Shown piece after piece: positions 33,233 to 42,469 of a DNA stretch of 64,000 bases. The DNA comes from Asterochloris sp. CNOR1. Lineage: Eukaryota > Chlorophyta > Trebouxiophyceae > Trebouxiales > Trebouxiaceae. Positions within the stretch are counted from its first letter, which is position 1. Each line of letters opens with the position of its first letter. The stretch spans positions 682,001 to 746,000 of the forward strand of contig OZ017763.1 in NCBI GenBank assembly GCA_963969365.1, given 5' to 3'. The position numbers were made by a program, and so were the translations under genes. Under the pieces are notes generated by a model, which was not told the origin of the DNA, did not search any database, and worked only from the letters and a program-made list of their open reading frames with translations.

Positions 33233-33591
33233 CTCAATGTCCTTGAAGCGAATGCGTGATGGCTGTGACACAGCTGCTTGACGCCTGAGCACTCTGCTTG
33301 GCCTGGACTTCCTCCTCCCGCTTTCTCTGCAGGGCAGTGAGAGCTGTGGGCCTGCTGGAGCCAAGGCCCTCCGTGAGCGGAATGCCAGCTTCCACAACAC
33401 ACCTTCTGCGCCTTTGCTGCAGCCAGTGCCTCCTCCTATTCTTGCTTCGTGATGTAGTTGCTGTCTGGGTCTTTCTCAGCGTCTGTCAGGAGGTCCCACC
33501 CCTTGCAGTTGAATTTGCGGGGCTTCATGTGCGCCACGAAGTGTCCCCGCTGGTCACTGAAGTGGTGGCAGGCAGGGCAGCGGAATGGCAT
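33233..33591 (-). pseudogene. Decayed zinc-finger 5' exon of the Rep-like gene
   Basis: From ATG at 33591, with a good context (GCCACCATGC), the frame reads MPFRCPACHHFSDQRGHFVA then HMKPRKFNC. This is a Cys/His cluster resembling a zinc finger. The text continues TDAEKDPDSNYITKQE, then TAG, then EEALAAAKAQ, a charged helix that the stop interrupts. Further coding-like text appears in a second frame (VVEAGIPLTEGLGSSRP and ALQRKREEEVQAKQSAQ) and then a third (SRVLRRQAAVSQPSRIRF, then KDIE). The last frame ends at a GTGAGC donor in phase 0 with the main Rep-like exon. One stop and two frame changes imply decay, unless short introns explain the shifts. Confidence 0.6.
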
Positions 33592-33860
33592 GGTGGCCAG
33601 TGCACCCGGGGTGCCGGTCAGGAGGGAAGCTCATTGACTTTCTTTTTGCATACTTCAAATCTATCATCACTCAAGAGGTCTAGGTGGGGCATGAGCACCA
33701 TGAGTGAGCTCTGCCGCCAAGCAGGCCTTTAAGCGTCACGCCTTGTCGTAGGGTGTTACATGGCTTACTTTAGGTCAGTGTCATCTGACACTTTTGACTT
33801 CATAGCAGCCTTTGCATCGGCCAGCCTGGTGGCCTTGAGATAGACGATCTGGCAAGCAAC

Positions 33861-36800
33861 ATGAGTGCCTATGCTGCCCCTGGCGGCTATGGGGATCCTG
33901 TGCCCGAGCATGTTCAACAATTCGTGGTATACCTGTACAGACACATCAGGCAAGGGCACCAGAGGGCAGGGAGCTGTCAAAGACTGCAATGTCATTCTGC
34001 TGCGCACTGGCAATCTGATGTATGTGCAGCATAAGCCTGTTGCAAACAGGTCTTTGTGTAAATGGGAGTGCAATCTTCCCTCCGCGTCTCTGTTCAGCTT
34101 GCAGCTGCAGCTCTCCAACACAGCGGCTATCACCTGCCTTGCATAGCTTCTGCAGGGAGCGCAACATCCGTGAGGTGTTCTCCATGTACGAGGTGACCTT
34201 TGCCAAGCTGAGCGAGCGCTTCTTCAAGGGCAGCACCTGGCCCCCAGTGGAGATGGTGGCTGACCTGGTGGACAAGGACCATGTGTTCTGCCTGCTCTAC
34301 AAGGTGAGGTTGTGGCCATGCTGTCATTGCTGGCCAGATGCACTTCTGCTGCCAGTGACAGGGTGGGCAGTGCGTCAGGGCAGCCCTTGTCAGTCTAGTT
34401 CCCAACATGAACTTAGGAAGATAGGCCATGCCTCGACCTTTTGCAGGGGCTGCACTGAAGCAGAGACGGCCAGATCTCTTCAACAGGTGGCCTTTACTGG
34501 GGGCCTTGCTTCTGAGCCCCAAGAGATGCCTTCCCTGTGGGCGCACAGATAGATCATGGCAGTGCGCTCAGAGATGGTGGCAGACCTGGTGGATCAGGAC
34601 CACCATACGCTGCCTCCTTTCAAGTGTATCTGCCGGTGCCCTACAGCAGGTTGTGCTTGCTTCATATAGAGTCTCGGCGCATCACAAGCTGGCCCTGCAG
34701 GTCAACCTCCCACCCCATTGGCTCCCTGCACCACCCAGCACACAGGCATGACTTCAGGCCGGCCAACTAAGGCCAACGTGGATTCTGGTGCCCTGCAGGA
34801 GGTATCCTTGAATTGGGAGGTGCCCTGCGGGAGGTATCCTACCACTGGCAGTGCACATACATACATGTAGCTTGACCTTAATTGCTGAAGGCTGCATCTC
34901 CCTGGCCTGCAGGAAATTACCTTCAGGCACCTGTATGCCACGCAGCAGCCCAGTTTGGAGCAGAGACGGGCCTCCTGGGAGAACTATGTCGCCCTCTTCA
35001 AGGTCATCCTGGAGAGCAAAGTCAACATGCAGGTGAGGCTGCATGCAGCCAGTCCTGTTTGCGTGTGCAAGCCCGGGTGGGGGACGCGGACAGCTTGGCC
35101 TCTCTTGAAACCAGCCAGGGAAGCAAGTCGGTATGCAGCTCACCCATGCTGCTGACTGCGGCCAGTGCTGTGCACAGCCACGTTAATAGCTGCGGCAAAA
35201 TGTGCCATGGTCTTCGGACGGCCATTATGTTGGCTTGACAGACTCTTGCCTGCCCTTCAGCTCCCCAATGGATGGCTCTGGGACATGATCGACGAGTTCA
35301 TCTACCAGGCAAGCACTTGCTGATTGTGCCTGCTTTGGCTTGTGCTGGCCTGCCTGCTTTTGTACATCATCTGTGACCCACTGCAAGCTGAGGAGGTGTG
35401 CCATCCAGGGCTTAGCTACCAGACTGGGCTGAGCTGCTGCGCTCTGCATGGCAAGTCTGCACACAGCCATGGCTGGTACTGTCCTGGTGCCATCATGTCA
35501 CTGGCAGCGACAGACATGCTCTTGCATCAGGCATGCACAGCATGCTACCACAGAAACAACAAAGGGTGAGGCAGCTAGCAATGGGTTGTAAGTTGCGCAC
35601 CAGCTGCTTACACTACTCCTGGCAGGCCAGTCTGGACCTGTCAACCTGAGTCCGCCTGCTGCTGCCACTGCTGCCACTGCTGCAGCATCTGTCGCTCTTC
35701 CTGGTGAGACGGTGCCTGGGCACTGCTGCTCTGACATGTTGTCACACCAGCTTACTCTGAGATTTTGTGTGTGCCACTGCTGCAGTTCCAGTCCTTTTCC
35801 CAGTACCGAGGCAAGATGGCACACAAAACAGCCCATGAGGTCGAGCTGCTGAGAGACTGCGTGGGGGTGTGGGACGTCAATACAGTGCTGCAGATTCTGC
35901 AGTCGCTCATCGACAAGTCCCAAGTGGCGCAGAAGTTGGGGAATGAGGGTGAGCAGTCTGTCTTATAGGCCCCAGTCATGTCAGGCTGAATGTGTGGGCT
36001 ATGACTGCGACCTTGGGCTCGTAGCTGCCTGCGTAAGATCCCAGAATCCCTCTCTGTGCTGGGGGTGAATCTTCCATCTCCTCACACAGCTTCTTCTGCT
36101 GTGACAACTGATGGTATTGAGCCAGCAACTCGTCCTGTATCAGCTTGTCTGTGCTACAGCAGCTGCTTCAGGCTATGACTTGACTTTGTGTAAGGGGGCC
36201 CTGGGAACTAAGCAGCCGCACAAGCCCATGATCATCCCATCAAACTGCCTGACCTCTTACCCATGGTGCCCTGCCTGCTTCCCGCTATCTGTTCTGGTTG
36301 AATAGCGCGAAGAGGCTGAGTCATGCCCAGCGCTGCACTGCAAAGACTAATGAGTACAAGGCTAAGAGCAGCCCCAAGCTACGCATACATTGCGGCTTGC
36401 CCCGCTCTGCAGACACACTAGCTAGCCTGAAAAAACACTTATTCCTCGTTCAAGTCTCTATCCTGTGTATGACAACCAATCTGTCTGCGCTGCAGATGCC
36501 CAGCGACGCTTCGCGGAGACTGAGGGTTACGAGGCCCAGAGCAGCAACGTGCTGCGCACGCTGGGCTACTTCTCCCTCATTGGCCTGCTCAGGATGCACA
36601 CCCTGCTGGGCGACTATGAGGCAGCCCTCAAGGCCTTGTCACCCATCCACCCCTTCCGCAATGCCCACTCGCTGACCAGCAGCATTGCAGGTGGGGTGCT
36701 GGCTGATAGCCGATTGCTGTACAACATGGCAGCTGAGGTCCAGCCTTGGACTGTTGGCTGGCCCTGGCAGTTCAATCTTGGCCCGACAGTGTTTCACTGC

Positions 36801-39800
36801 CCAGCAGCATGGCAGGTGGGCTGCTGGCTGGTTGCTGCTGGCTGGTTGCTGCTGGCTGGTGGCTGATTGCTGTGCAAATGGGGTGCAGTATGGGGCCACC
36901 CAGCCCTCCTGCATGTTCGGCCCACAATATAACAGGCTGATAGCGGGACCTTGTGCCAATTGCAATTGGCGGCAGGCAGCGTGTGCAGGTAGGCTTGCTT
37001 TCATGACTGCATTGCCCTGCCCTTCTGTCCTGGCTGGGCGCCATGACTGGGCACAGTCTCACATATCAGACCAAGTTGCTGAGCCTGGTGCACCATTGCA
37101 TTGCTGTGCACTTCCACCATGCACATCCTCATCAAGTCCTTCTCCTGTGTGCTGCAGGGTGCCACATCACTCTGTACTACTACGCCGGGTTCAGCTACCT
37201 CATGGTGCGGCGCTGGCTGGACGCCGCCCGGGCCTTCAACATCGTGCTGTCCTACATTGCCAGGTGACCATTGACTGAAGATTGAGCTTTGGGTGCCCTT
37301 GGAGACAAAAGCATGCCCTGCCAGAACAGGGCAGGTGCCTTGAGACATTACCTGAGTTGTACAGGTTCACCCTGCTTTGTGCGCTGTGTGTTGTTCCCAG
37401 GTGAGTGCAGGAGGCGATTTCTGCATGCGCTGTGTCCTGTGCTTTGCATTTGTTGGAAGGGCACGGCCTGACAGAGACACTGTTTGCATGAAGTTTGGTT
37501 GCCACCATGGTGCTACGCCAGACTGTCAAGCCCACTGTCCACAGGTCTCCTGATGTTGTGAACACTGAAGGGTCAGAGAGCTCTGCAGAATGCACTGTTC
37601 TTCTTGCGTCGCTGCAGAGAGCAGCAACACCTTTCCTGCAGCTCCCAGTCCAGTTGCAGAGTGCCAGGGAGCATGATTCTTTGCCACCGCTCTTCTGTCC
37701 CCTGCCTGTAGGATGGATCGGCACCACCTCTGCAGCTCCCAGTACAATCACAAACTTCCACAGCCAGCTTCATGAGCCTGCTCCCCTCTGTTCCTTGCCG
37801 TGAGTGCTTGTCTCTTCCCTGCCTGCAGGGTGAAGCAGCACCTCTCCCACAGCCAGCCTTGCAAGTTTGTCACTGGATGCAGCATTCTGACCTCACAGTG
37901 CCTCTGCAGGAGCAAGCACTAGCTGACCCCTGGATTGTAAAAATGTCTCACCACACGTTGTATGTCTCAGTCTTCATCAGCTCCTTTCTGTACCTGCAGG
38001 TGAAGCAGCCTCCTGCAGCCTGCAGTATAGATCACCCCTGCAGCTCCCAGTGTAGACGACAAACTTCCTGCCTTTGCATAATCAAGGCCCTCCAAGCCCC
38101 GCTCGATTGAGCTCAACACCTCCACCACACAGCTGCCTCTGCCACATCTGTCCCTGCATGCAGCGTTCCAGGTCTTGCCGTAAGCCTAGACTGTAACGTC
38201 TATGGACTGAGGAATGTGGTCCAGGTTCTTGGTGGTCCTGCGCCTGCAGGGTGAAGCAGTACCACTCCCGGAGCTCGCAGTATGACCAAATACTGAAGAA
38301 GAATGAGCAGATGCATGCGCTGACGGCCATCACTCTGGCCATGTGCCCCGCCGCGGAGCAGCTTCTGGAGGAGGGAGTGAGCAACCTGCTGAAGGAGAAG
38401 TGAGTCCTTTGAGCCCGTTGCGTGGCTGGCCTGCTGCAGAGCCTTCAGGAAAGTGAGGGGTGCTGAGGGGTGCTTGGCCAGCGCACAAGGTGACGCGAGT
38501 GCTGGTTCTCGCCTCTTGACAGGACCTTGCAGAGTCCCAGAGATGAGCTTCTGGTGGGGAAATCCTGACAACCTGCTCAAGGTGAACTCAGCACTTGCAT
38601 GAGAAGTGTGCACATGCTTGTGCCACACACATGTCTGGCAGCGCCTGGGCACAGGGGTGCTCATCGTCAGCTGAGTCCCCGTCAGCTGCATGGCATACCT
38701 GATGCAGCCCCTGCTGCAGACCCTTCAGGAGGCGACTGGTTGCCTCCCAGCTGGTTGAGGCCAAGCAAGTGCTGCTACGATGCCCGCTGATCCCTGCAGC
38801 ATACAAGGCCTGCTGGTCGCCCAGACATAACCTTCTAATTCACAGTCCAGCAACTACGCAAGGAGCAAGCAGACACTCACCGAGGGACACACTCTGCTGC
38901 AATGATGCACTGCACAGCCGCCAGTCCTACACAGGCTTCCATTGCATCAGCAGCTATGCCAGTCAGCCTGCTGCTGGGCTGTCTCGCATGCAGCACTGCC
39001 CCTCTGTCAGCTGCAGCTTCTGTTGACGGCAAGGCTGACCCAGTCCCCACAGTCTGTCTCATGGTGAACGCTGCCTTCTGACAGCCCGGCTGGTGTGCAG
39101 GTATAGGGTCGACAGTCAGCGTGTCCTGCAGCAGCTCCTGTGTCACCATGCATGCCGCCATCTGACAGCCCGGCCTGGCTGCAGGTATGGCGACAAGATC
39201 CAGCGCATGCACCGCGGGGAGCAGGGCACCTTTGAGGAGCTGTTCACCTACTCCTGCCCCAAGTTCGTGACGGCTGCGCCCCACAGCCTGGACGCCCCTG
39301 CGGTGACCACATGCTTCTGTTGGCATGCTGAGAGGCAGCGTAGCGTCCCATGCTGTTCACCTGCCACTGCCCCTATCTCTTAACCACTGCCGCTCCCAGC
39401 CTGGATGTCCCTGCTGTGATGGCCTGCTGCCTTTCCTAGCTGCCTGTGACTACAGGTGGGCTTCACCCTGATGCCTCTTAATATGGACAAGGCGCGGCGT
39501 CTGTCGACAGCCATGGACCCAACTAGCCGTGGACCCAATCTCAAATTCAGCCCCTACTGCTGCAGGTCAACACCAACCAGGAGGCCTACCGCCAGCAGCT
39601 GCGCATCTTCCTGGCGTTCGTGGACCAGACGCGGCACCTCCCTGCGCTGAAGCAGTTCCTGAAGCTCTACACCAGCATCTCGCTGACCAAGCTGGCTGGG
39701 CTGATGGACATGGACAGCGACAACCTGTCTGGGCAGCTACAAGTGCTCAAAGTGGGTTAGGGCTTAGTCAAGGACTTGCCATTCTGATATGGACCTTTGC

Positions 39801-40403
39801 TGGACCTCAACTTGAGCCTGTGGGGCTCTGCTGCTTCCGCTGGGTGGGCAAGATGCTTAGGGCTGACTCAGCTGGATGTATGGACCCTGACAGTCTTCTG
39901 AGCAGCTGCAAGTAATTGTTGTTGGTCTTAAGAGATCCTGAAGGGAGGTGGAGGCACCTTGCTTTTGTGCACACTTCATTCACTACCTTTGCAAGTTTGC
40001 AAGCTGCAACACTCCATCAGCTAGGATCTGGCTTTCCCAGTCCCTCACATGTCCAAGGCTCTGCAGCAACCCAAGATCTCCTTCAAGCCTCTGAAAGCAC
40101 AGGGCTGAGCAGACACATGCAAGAGAAAGCACTCCATGCCTGCAGAGCACCAGCGCCTGCAAGACTTGGGACGGCAGAGGAGATGCACTCGATGGCACCC
40201 TACAATCCTGTGCAGACGTGGAGTTCAAGTTGACTACGGATGCCAATGGGAAGGATGTCATCAGCATGCTGCCTGTGAAGGCACCGCGCAACAGGAACAC
40301 CGAGTTCCTGATAAAGCACATTGCCAAGTTCCAAAAAATTGTGCAGGACTTCTCTGACATGGCGCCCGCTGGCGCTGCACCCCCCAAGGTGGCTGCTTAC
40401 TAA
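33861..40403 (+). CDS. EIF3L: Translation initiation factor eIF3 subunit L
   Basis: Eleven exons (33861-33949, 34147-34303, 34913-35032, 35261-35308, 35786-35948, 36496-36690, 37158-37263, 38250-38399, 39185-39302, 39566-39751, 40146-40403) keep phase and give 529 residues, normal for eIF3L. Diagnostic stretches are [89 protein letters not shown] and [20 protein letters not shown]. The protein is a PCI-domain subunit of the cytoplasmic eIF3 complex that binds 40S ribosomes. Introns 1 and 4 have GC donors (CATCAG|GCAAGG and TACCAG|GCAAGC). Many introns carry ghost junctions, the longest set in intron 7. It is a housekeeping gene and marks the right border of the accessory block. Confidence 0.96.
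34545..34850 (+). repeat. Ghost exon 2 end and ghost exon 3 acceptors in eIF3L intron 2
   Basis: Exon 2 text GAGATGGTGGCTGACCTGGT (34250-34269) recurs at about 34572-34591 as GAGATGGTGGCAGACCTGGT and drifts after GACCACCA. Before exon 3 (CCTGCAG|GAAATTACCTT), two relics read CCTGCAGGAGGTATCCTTGA (34793) and CCTGCGGGAGGTATCCTA (34826). Confidence 0.85.
36679..36862 (+). repeat. Ghost donor plus 14-bp microsatellite in eIF3L intron 6
   Basis: Exon 6 end AGCAGCATTGCAGGTGGGGT (36679-36698) recurs at 36803-36822 as AGCAGCATGGCAGGTGGGCT. It is followed at once by three 14-bp units of CTGCTGGCTGGTTG (36821-36862). Confidence 0.85.
37610..38290 (+). repeat. Five-member acceptor array in eIF3L intron 7
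   Basis: The real exon 8 starts CCTGCAG|GGTGAAGCAGTACC at 38250. Relics precede it at about 37611 (GCTGCAGAGAGCAGCAACACC), 37706 (CCTGTAGGATGGATCGGCACC), 37824 (CCTGCAGGGTGAAGCAGCACC) and 37995 (CCTGCAGGTGAAGCAGCC). Several keep the downstream CTCCCAGT block that matches the exon's GCTCGCAGTATG. Confidence 0.9.
39072..39420 (+). repeat. Ghost acceptor and ghost donor around eIF3L exon 9
   Basis: CTTCTGACAGCCCGGCTGGT followed by GTGCAGGTATAG at about 39074-39105 mirrors the real CATCTGACAGCCCGGCCTGG followed by CTGCAGGTATGG at 39159-39190. After exon 9 (CCACAGCCTGGACGCCCCTG at 39281-39300, donor GTGACC), a copy CCCAGCCTGGATGTCCCTGC leading to TGTGATGG lies near 39397-39420. Confidence 0.85.
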
Positions 40404-40515
40404 CATGCGCCTCCTTACTGACATGCGCCTCCTGGCTGACAGCTTTGCTGAAATCATGATAGGTATGAAGGATTTTTGGCCCTGTGTTGGCTGCCCTTCA
40501 TTGCAGTCAGACATT

Positions 40516-42201
40516 TCACATATATGAAGGCCTGTTATTCTGCTTTGAGGCTTGATATTCCAAGTAGAAAGTGTAAAAGGTGCCAACAATGAGGTCAGGG
40601 TGCACCTGATAGTCATTGCATGTGCTGAATATGTCCAGTGTGCCTCCATTGAACACTGCTAGCTCTGTCTTGTCTACTACATGGTACATGGTCCACCTGC
40701 AGGATGGAGCAGCCAGCCTGGCTTCAGTCCAGTATGAAGTTTGCATGCTGAAGTGTGCGCCCACCTGGTCTGTAATTCACCTGGGATGCCTCCCAAAGGC
40801 TGAATGTGAGTACCAGATCTAGGACCTACCTCCTGCCCCACGCAGACTTGGCCCTCCAGCGAAATGCGTGGCCGCTCAGATTGAACTCTCTCTTCATGTA
40901 GGCCCAGCTCCTGCATACATCCAGTGGTCTGAGCTTCTGCAACTAGCGGCTGGTGTAGTGGCCAGGCTGGCATGAAAACAGTGAGCCACTGCGGCGCCTG
41001 GACCGGAGTTCTGTCTGTCAGAGCCAAGGCAAACATGGGTGAATGCATCTTGTTGGCCTGACGGGCTGACTGGTCAAATTGAACCATTGCAGCATTGGTT
41101 GGTGAACAGCTGTTGGCGTGATGAGTTGCTGCTGGCTGGGCTGGTGTGCAGGGTCATGGGGAGGCACTGCTGTGCTAAGAGACGACAAATTGCTGTGAAA
41201 TGGAATGAAACTGACACATAGGCCATCAAGCAGGCTGCTGCTCTGCTGCCTGCAGACGGCTTTGGGTGGCGGGTGCAAAGTCGAAGGCCACAGCGCGCAC
41301 CGAAATGTGAAGACCTTGTTCTCCACACAGGTGAGGTACTCCTGTGCGGGGCCCTGGATGATCGGTGTCTGCCCCCTGCATGTCAGAAGCAGCTGGGCCC
41401 TGGGACGACCTGTGCAGCGCTGTAGGTGCCAGGGGAAGTGACCAAGCCTTCCTGTCAGATCAGCACTAGCGAGACTTACCATGCCTGGTGGATGGTCAGC
41501 ACCAGTGGGTCCAGTTTGGTGCCTCCCCGCATGAGGGAGATAGTGGGCAAGATGCCAAACATGGGCACGTCCAAAAAATATGCTGGGATCAGGCCCTGCA
41601 GGTCGTAGACATTGACGGGATGTTTGAGACTGGAAGGACACCGGCAGTAATTGAGGTTGTCAGGCACGCAACGGTGTCTTGAGGTCCTGCACAGACGGGA
41701 TGCATCCTGCTGCAGGCAGCAGCACATGTAATTTGCAATGGCTGATGAGCGCTGGTCCGATAGTTTGGCCGCTCTGTGCTGAGCCTCTTTGGCAGTTTCT
41801 GAAGTTCATGGCAGAGCGTGTTGACTGGAAGCCCCAGAGAGTGAAGTTCAGTTATCACTGCAGGGGCCCACCTCCAGATCCCAGCAGAGGCACAGGTCTT
41901 GAAACCCCGCCTGCACAAGGTGCAGCGTGGCAATGATCTGCAGTACTCCTCCCGGGACCTGCTGGGCCATGGAAGCACTGCTGGCTGCAATGGCATAGCC
42001 AGAATTTGCAGAAGCGGGTGCTGGCTGCATGGGCTGCTGCTGCACTGGCTGCTGCAGTGAGCCGTTGGTCAGCTGCTGCTGAGCCTGCCAAGACCCCTGT
42101 GCAGCATCTGGTGCCTGCCAGGCGCTTTGAGCAGGGACCTCACTGGTCTGCTGCGCATAGGTTGGCATGGGTACTGCCCAGTGGTCCTGCATCGGCTGCA
42201 T
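40516..42201 (-). CDS. Unknown 217-residue protein with Gln-rich N-terminus
   Basis: Exons 41959-42201, 41872-41910, 41480-41595, 41301-41375 and 40516-40696 join in phase to 218 codons. The first exon is Gln/Pro/Ala-rich (MQPMQDHWAVPMPTYAQQTS, LQQPVQQQPMQPAPAS) and probably disordered. The rest has strand-like segments: GLIPAYFLDVPMFGILPT, LMRGGTKLDPLVLTIHQAW, EYLTCVENKVFTFRWTMYHV, KTELAVFNGGTLDIFST and HPDLIVGTFYTFYLEYQASK. I do not recognise the family. The gene converges on eIF3L with only 112 bp between stops. The phase agreement at every junction supports the model, but an exon could be missing in the 600-bp last intron. Stop TGA. Confidence 0.5.
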
Positions 42202-42469
42202 AGTTTTAGTTGAACACGGCGTGCTGAAGAGGGGAATTAAGCTGGTGTGGTGGGCACTCGAGCACAAATGAAGAAATGCAATATATATTGCAATCTGCTG
42301 GGCAGAAGAGTGGGATCAGTCCATGAGGATCCCGACATCAGGATGTGCTGCCAGAGCAGAGGCAGGCTACACACAGCAGATCTGTGAACTCAGCAGGCGC
42401 CAGGTGGGCACCTGCAGTGGCTGCACCAGTTTAAGATGCTGAATGCAGGCGCTGCGTTTGTGCTGACCT

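Noticed and set aside
30376-33480. In-frame TAG codons might mean TAG encodes Gln in this alga
   Set aside because: TAG ends other genes where no family sequence follows, for example the APMAP-like stop at 13605, the kinase-like stop at 24638 and the stop at 52349. Eight or so housekeeping genes have no internal TAG. Decay of mobile genes is simpler.
34572-34620. A second working eIF3L exon 2 ([11 protein letters not shown])
   Set aside because: The copy loses similarity after DQDHH and has no donor in place; the protein is complete without it.
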